11,268 bases of DNA, from positions 1-11,268 of the forward strand of contig JASHZC010000210.1 of the NCBI GenBank assembly GCA_030042755.1, read 5' to 3'. Positions 7,295 to 11,268 of the stretch are shown one piece after another. Source of the DNA: Vulcanimicrobiota bacterium. GTDB lineage: Bacteria; Eremiobacterota; Eremiobacteria; Baltobacterales; Baltobacteraceae. The first letter of the stretch is position 1. Each line of letters begins with the position of its first letter. The translations under genes and the position numbers were made by a program. Under the pieces are notes generated by a model, which was not told the DNA's origin, ran no database searches, and was given only the letters and a program-made list of their open reading frames with translations.

Positions 7295-10189
7295 CTAGTG
7301 CTGATTGCTGTTTAACCGAATCGTTGCAAAGACTTCGTAGGTTCTCGGTTCCTGCGTGAGGGTCTGATACGTGTACTGGTTGAGCGGCGGTTGCGACCCG
7401 GAGTAGACACCGTAGGGGTAACACCCGCTGCCTGCGGCATTGAAGCACGGCGTCGTTCCATGCTGCATGTTGAAGAGATTCTGCACCGAAATGCCGACGC
7501 GCCAGCGGTTGTCGATATCTTTGAAGAGCGACGCGTTGACCCACCAGTAACCCATGCCGATCCCTTCCGGGGCCATGACCGGCTCTACGTACGTTCCATC
7601 GGCCAGCCGCTGATTGGTGCAGTACACCGGTTGAATGTTCTGACCGGGCTTCACGAACCCGGTACCTGCCGCGTTGAGCGGCAAACATCCGCCGGTATTG
7701 TAGAAGCTGTCGTACGACCAGTAGATGTACGGTTGGAAGTGCCATCCGTACGAGTGCAGATCGGCTACTAAACTGGCCGAGAAGAGCGGGCTATAGGTAC
7801 CACGCACGAAGATCCCCTGATCGAGGAAGTACTGCGCGAGCGGGAAGTTGATGAACGCAACGTGATTGCCCGCAAATTGCGAAAGTTGCGTCCAGTAGTT
7901 ATTGTAGGTAGCCGACAGGTACCACCCGACGCCGACTGGAGCGGGGGCGTTGTGATTGACGCCAAGCTCCGCGCCAAAGTCGCGGATACGCATATTGTCC
8001 GCGATGATCGATGGCCCGACGATCCATTCGTTCGTTCCGGGTTTGAGTCCGAGGAACGGTTGGTACGCTGCCGGATAGTTGTTGGTTACGCGATAGTACG
8101 GCCCGAACCGCAATGACGTTTGCGGATCGAATGCGTGCTCCAACTGGATGTCCATGATGTGATTGACCGACGGCTGATACGCCTGTGCACCGTTCACGGC
8201 CGGGTCGTACGTCAAGTTATTCAGTTGATAGACGAACGTCGATCCGATAAACTGTCCCGACGTGGACCAGGAGTAGCGCACGACGTTCTTTGGGTTGAAG
8301 CGGTACGTGCCGACGAACGACGGCGCAAAGAACCCGGCGGACACCGGGCCGCCCGCGGCTGCGGGAATTCCGTAGAAGATGCGCGACCACCGCAAGCCCG
8401 GCTGCACCGTAAATTTTCCGATATTGAACGACGCCTGACCGTACACGTACGGCACGTGACTAGGATTGTCGCTCAATTGATTGAGGCACGGCCACGTAAC
8501 GCTGTTGCCGAAACAGTCACCGTTGGCTTGGAGCGTCGTGAGCGGCGCGATGTAGTTGAATTTGTTGAGATAGAACACGGTCATCGACTGCTGATCGTAT
8601 TCCTGACCCGCGCCGGCTTTCACCGTCGTGTTCTCGTTTGGAGTATAGATGTAGTCGCCCTGAAGAAAATAATCGTATTCGGTCCGGTTTTGGTAATAGT
8701 CGCCGAGGTCGAACGTGCACTGATAACCGATACCGAATCCTAGCCCCTGTTCCGGCGATCCATTTGCGTACGGATAGTCCGGACAACCCGTGAGAATACC
8801 GTTGTTCGCGGGCTGGTTCGGATCGCTGTAGGGCTGGTCGAAGATGTACTTGTTGTACATCTGAGAAACGCGCAGATCGAAGCTCGACTTCGCGTTGATC
8901 GTGTGATTCCACTGAACCTTCGCGAGTTGGCTATAGTGGCCGAGGTAATTCCCGGCACCACTGGGCAGCCAATTGTAATACAGTCCCGTCGGGCAAGGTT
9001 CACCGTTGGGTGCCGTGCCGCCGGAGCCGTGCGACCACGTCGTCGGGTTGTTTCCCGAAGAACCTGCACAAGGCAGCAGACCGAACGCTGACATACCCGG
9101 TTCGCTGAGCAGATTGAAGTTTGCCTGATCGCTGAAAAGCGAGTTCAGGTACAGCACCTGTACGTCATCGCGCGGATCCGGCCGGTAATGGAAATTCCCG
9201 AGGACGTCGCGCGTGTAAATGGCGCCGGGATTGCCGGAGCTGATTCCGGTGTCGAGCACGTTGAACCACGGCGTCGTGCTCCCGACCCAATAGTAATTCT
9301 GCGAATTCACGCCGTCGAACGCCATGTACCAGCTGTATTTTCCGTCCTTCGTTGCGCCGGCGAGCTCCATCCGCAAGTAGTGATTGAATTCGGTGCTCGT
9401 CATCCCGGCCGAGACGGTGAAGTATCCGGGATACGTGCCGACTTTCGACACGGTGTTGATGACGCCGGTGCCGTTGCCGGCGTTTGCCGCGTCGAGGCCG
9501 CCGGTGATGACTTCGACGTTCGAAATTCCGATGTTCGTCAAATTCGTGCTAAACAAACCGGTCTGCCGTTCGGTAATCGGAACGCCGTCGAGTTCGTATC
9601 CGTCGTCGACGTCATAACCGCCGCGGATCGAAGGTTGAGCGTCGAAGCCTCCACCAATCGGAGAAACGCCGGGAACGGTATCGAGATATTGATAGACCGT
9701 TTCGTGCGTATTTGTTCCGCCCATCGCCGCGTCGAGTTGTTCCCCCGAAACGTTGTAGACGTCGGAACCTTGGTACGGCTGCACGAGATCGTTGCGCGCG
9801 GTCGTCTGAACCTGCGCGATCGTCTTCAATGCCGTCGTGAGCCTCTGATCGAGTTTTGCAACTTGGTCCTGCTGAACGTTGATCCCGGGAATGTTGACGT
9901 CGCTGAATCCCTGCGCCGAAATCGAGACGGTGTAGGTGTCGGGAATCATCGCCTGGAGCGAATAAAACCCGTGCGCGTCGGTCGTGCCCTTATAGGATCC
10001 GCTGCCGGAAGCTGCGGTAATACTTGCGCCGGCAATGGGTTTGCCGGTAGCGCTGTCGGTGATCGTACCTTCGAGGACACCGGTCGTGCCGGCACGCGCC
10101 GCGAGCGGACTTAACGCGAGCGCAGCCAGCAGGCTGGCTAATAGTCCGAGGGCCGACAGCGCACTCCGCAACGAATGCTTGTCATGCAT
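7295..10189 (-). CDS. TonB-dependent receptor (Oar-like) with N-terminal carboxypeptidase-regulatory-like domain, copy B
   Basis: A 964-residue paralogue of the adjacent receptor with the same architecture: signal peptide 1-33 (cleavage after ARA), carboxypeptidase-regulatory-like domain about 34-115 (GVLEGTITDSATGKPIAGA), plug about 120-245 (SIRGGYDVDDGYELDGVPI), and barrel to the C-terminus (RTYEVFATIRL). The frame is open to a GTG at 10198. I prefer the ATG at 10189 because alignment with copy A begins there and GGTGA at 10195-10199 gives a 5-base spacer. The two proteins align over their whole length, and the plug and early barrel are the most alike. Copy B has ten cysteines, all at five of the seven paired positions seen in copy A. 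No TonB box is obvious. It is separated from copy A by 191 bases containing a hairpin and copy A's leader, so the two may be transcribed together and separately. It is divergent from the epimerase. Ligand unknown. Confidence 0.88.
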   Translation of the reverse strand: MHDKHSLRSALSALGLLASLLAALALSPLAARAGTTGVLEGTITDSATGKPIAGASITAASGSGSYKGTTDAHGFYSLQAMIPDTYTVSISAQGFSDVNIPGINVQQDQVAKLDQRLTTALKTIAQVQTTARNDLVQPYQGSDVYNVSGEQLDAAMGGTNTHETVYQYLDTVPGVSPIGGGFDAQPSIRGGYDVDDGYELDGVPITERQTGLFSTNLTNIGISNVEVITGGLDAANAGNGTGVINTVSKVGTYPGYFTVSAGMTSTEFNHYLRMELAGATKDGKYSWYMAFDGVNSQNYYWVGSTTPWFNVLDTGISSGNPGAIYTRDVLGNFHYRPDPRDDVQVLYLNSLFSDQANFNLLSEPGMSAFGLLPCAGSSGNNPTTWSHGSGGTAPNGEPCPTGLYYNWLPSGAGNYLGHYSQLAKVQWNHTINAKSSFDLRVSQMYNKYIFDQPYSDPNQPANNGILTGCPDYPYANGSPEQGLGFGIGYQCTFDLGDYYQNRTEYDYFLQGDYIYTPNENTTVKAGAGQEYDQQSMTVFYLNKFNYIAPLTTLQANGDCFGNSVTWPCLNQLSDNPSHVPYVYGQASFNIGKFTVQPGLRWSRIFYGIPAAAGGPVSAGFFAPSFVGTYRFNPKNVVRYSWSTSGQFIGSTFVYQLNNLTYDPAVNGAQAYQPSVNHIMDIQLEHAFDPQTSLRFGPYYRVTNNYPAAYQPFLGLKPGTNEWIVGPSIIADNMRIRDFGAELGVNHNAPAPVGVGWYLSATYNNYWTQLSQFAGNHVAFINFPLAQYFLDQGIFVRGTYSPLFSASLVADLHSYGWHFQPYIYWSYDSFYNTGGCLPLNAAGTGFVKPGQNIQPVYCTNQRLADGTYVEPVMAPEGIGMGYWWVNASLFKDIDNRWRVGISVQNLFNMQHGTTPCFNAAGSGCYPYGVYSGSQPPLNQYTYQTLTQEPRTYEVFATIRLNSNQH

Positions 10190-10216
10190 CTCCCTCACCC
10201 CGAAAACCGAGAAGAT

Positions 10217-10257
10217 AAAAGAAAAGCGAACCGGCGCGGGGCGCGCTCGTTCACCTT
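10217..10257 (-). promoter_or_regulatory. Leader hairpin with T-tract before receptor B (candidate attenuator)
   Basis: On the minus strand, 10257-10242 (AAGGTGAACGAGCGCG) pairs with 10238-10223 across a CCC loop, with the same two internal mismatches as the copy before receptor A. A TTTTCTTTT tail follows, and the element ends about 33 bases before the ATG at 10189. The nearest upstream gene is divergent, so there is no upstream message for a terminator to end here. This makes a leader attenuator, a riboswitch-like expression platform or an RNA-stability element more likely than a simple terminator. Confidence 0.65.
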
Positions 10258-10270
10258 AGAATTTCATGTG

Positions 10271-10282
10271 CGACATAAGTCG
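10271..10282. promoter_or_regulatory. Operator-like palindrome CGAC-N4-GTCG upstream of receptor B
   Basis: Perfect CGAC-ATAA-GTCG palindrome in the divergent region between receptor B and the epimerase. It is placed about 13 bases upstream (in the receptor direction) of the leader hairpin. Its counterpart before receptor A (7197-7208) has the same half-sites and spacing but a different centre. Lying 57 bases from the epimerase start, it could also control that gene. No convincing -35/-10 pair can be named in the remaining bases up to 10338. Confidence 0.5.
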
Positions 10283-10338
10283 ACGGCCTCCTCTGCAGCA
10301 AGCGAGGATAGAAGAATATCGAGCAGAATGCGGGGCGC

Positions 10339-11268
10339 ATGACACTCTCGCTAACAACGTCGACGCTAAATCTGCCCCTCAAGCATCCGTTTAAAATTTC
10401 CCGTGGCGTAGAAACCGTTACCAGCTCGGTGCTCTTTCGCTTGCGCGACGGCGGGCTGGAAGGGCTCGGCGAGGCAACGCCGATTCCGCGCTACCACGAA
10501 TCGAGCGAGAGCGTCCAAGAATTCTTCGCCACGTATCGGCTGCGGTCGGACGATCCATTCCAGCTCGAAACACTCATCGATCCGGAGATCCCCCCGGCCG
10601 CGCGAGCCGGGCTGGATATCGCGCTGCACGACTTGGTCGGAAAACGGCTCGGCGTTCCGCTCTACGAGCTCTTCGGCCTCGATCCCAAACGCACGCCGTA
10701 CACGTCGTTCACGATCGGCATCTCGGATCCGCAGGTAACGTTACAGAAACTCGCCGAGATCGGCGACCATCCGGTGCTGAAAGTCAAATTGGGTCTGGGA
10801 AGCGCAAAGGAACAGATCGAGACGATCGAGGCAATTCGCTCGCGCTATACCGGTACCATCCGCATTGACGCCAACGAGGGATGGACGGTCGATGAGTCGA
10901 TTGCGATTCTCCGCGAAATGGCTCGCTTCGAGATCGAATTTTGCGAACAGCCGATTCCCGCGGGTTCGCCGCAAGGTTTGCGCGCGATTCGCGAGAGTAC
11001 GAAGATACCAATCGTCACCGACGAGGATTCGCTCACTGCGAAGTCGTTACCGGCGCTCTACGGTTGCGTCGACGGCATCAACGTGAAGCTCGCAAAGACC
11101 GGCGGCATCCGCGGCGCGATCGAAATGATTCACACCGCGCGGGCTCTCGGGTTGAAGATCATGCTCGGGTGCATGGTCGAAAGCAGAGTGGCTGCAACAG
11201 CCGCGGCGCAGATCTCGCCGCTGGTCGATTGGGCCGACATCGACGGTCCATTTCTCACGGCGGAAGAT
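10339..11268 (+). CDS. Dipeptide epimerase, L-Ala-D/L-Glu epimerase type (enolase superfamily), 3' end missing
   Basis: The frame is open from the ATG at 10339 to the right edge (310 codons, no stop). Members of the family are usually about 320-370 residues, so little is missing. It converts L-Ala-D-Glu to L-Ala-L-Glu in the cytosol, letting cell-wall peptides enter ordinary catabolism. All active-site elements of the muconate-lactonizing subgroup are visible: general base motif K148-x-K150, metal ligands D177 (IDANEGW), E203 (FCEQP) and D228 (TDED), and the second acid/base Lys in KLAKTGG (K250/K253). A D300-x-D302 motif is present, which in dipeptide epimerases binds the substrate's free amino group and separates them from other subgroup members. 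Other dipeptide specificities are known in the family, so the exact substrate is inferred mainly from the nearby amidase and peptide-binding genes. The ribosome site is weak (GGGG, 3 bases before ATG). It is divergent from receptor B. Confidence 0.88.
   Translation, partial: MTLSLTTSTLNLPLKHPFKISRGVETVTSSVLFRLRDGGLEGLGEATPIPRYHESSESVQEFFATYRLRSDDPFQLETLIDPEIPPAARAGLDIALHDLVGKRLGVPLYELFGLDPKRTPYTSFTIGISDPQVTLQKLAEIGDHPVLKVKLGLGSAKEQIETIEAIRSRYTGTIRIDANEGWTVDESIAILREMARFEIEFCEQPIPAGSPQGLRAIRESTKIPIVTDEDSLTAKSLPALYGCVDGINVKLAKTGGIRGAIEMIHTARALGLKIMLGCMVESRVAATAAAQISPLVDWADIDGPFLTAED

Noticed and set aside
9188..10114. Plus-strand frame of 308 codons opposite receptor B
   Set aside because: A similar antisense frame exists opposite receptor A because the two genes are homologous, so its conservation reflects the sense proteins rather than a real antisense gene.
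4107..10189. Paralogous receptors considered as a transposon or composite element
   Set aside because: No transposase, terminal inverted repeats or target-site duplications are visible; a simple tandem gene duplication explains the similarity.
10366..11036. Short minus-strand frames opposite the epimerase
   Set aside because: The plus strand encodes a complete set of enolase-superfamily active-site motifs across this region.
1..11268. CRISPR arrays, tRNA or rRNA genes, phage attachment sites
   Set aside because: No regularly spaced repeats, cloverleaf-like segments or rRNA-like stretches were seen; nearly all of the window is protein-coding.

Overview
The window looks like a chromosomal segment of a moderately GC-rich, diderm, probably uncultured bacterium. 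Two large outer-membrane receptors with an N-terminal carboxypeptidase-regulatory-like domain, a lipoprotein substrate-binding protein and the protein style resemble Candidatus Eremiobacterota (WPS-2 / Vulcanimicrobiota). Acidobacteria carry similar Oar-like receptors, so this placement comes from recall of family style, not from a marker gene.

Layout. (1) Bases 1-479, minus: the N-terminal part of a secreted beta-propeller peptidase, probably family S9, cut by the window edge. (2) Only 20 bases away and divergent, a compact plus-strand operon at 500-3553: a serine hydrolase of the penicillin-binding/class A beta-lactamase fold, an oligopeptide-binding lipoprotein, and an N-acetylmuramoyl-L-alanine amidase-like protein. 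Spacing is 4 bases between the first two, and the last two overlap. (3) Convergent to these and overlapping by 4 bases, a small secreted protein of unknown function (3550-3987, minus). (4) Two tandem paralogous TonB-dependent-receptor-type genes on the minus strand (4107-7103 and 7295-10189), followed by a large nested terminator hairpin. (5) Divergent from the receptors, a dipeptide epimerase of the L-Ala-D/L-Glu epimerase type (10339 to the right edge, incomplete).

The best unifying reading, which is an inference, is a murein-peptide (cell-wall peptide) scavenging or recycling locus. A binding protein would capture peptides. A cytosolic amidase and a signal-less serine peptidase would trim muropeptides, and the epimerase would convert L-Ala-D-Glu to L-Ala-L-Glu. 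The gene set parallels E. coli mppA-mpaA-ycjG and B. subtilis ykfABCD. The two receptors and the secreted S9 peptidase could provide outer-membrane uptake and extracellular or periplasmic processing. No ABC permease and no TonB/ExbBD genes are present here.

The most unusual signal lies in the receptor leaders. Both genes are preceded by the same element: a CGAC-N4-GTCG palindrome, then about 16 bases later a long hairpin with a T-rich tail. The hairpin resembles an intrinsic terminator, and every stem substitution between the two copies keeps pairing. It sits 30-45 bases before each start codon. One copy has no upstream gene to terminate, so it is a candidate attenuator or other cis-regulatory RNA shared by the two receptors.
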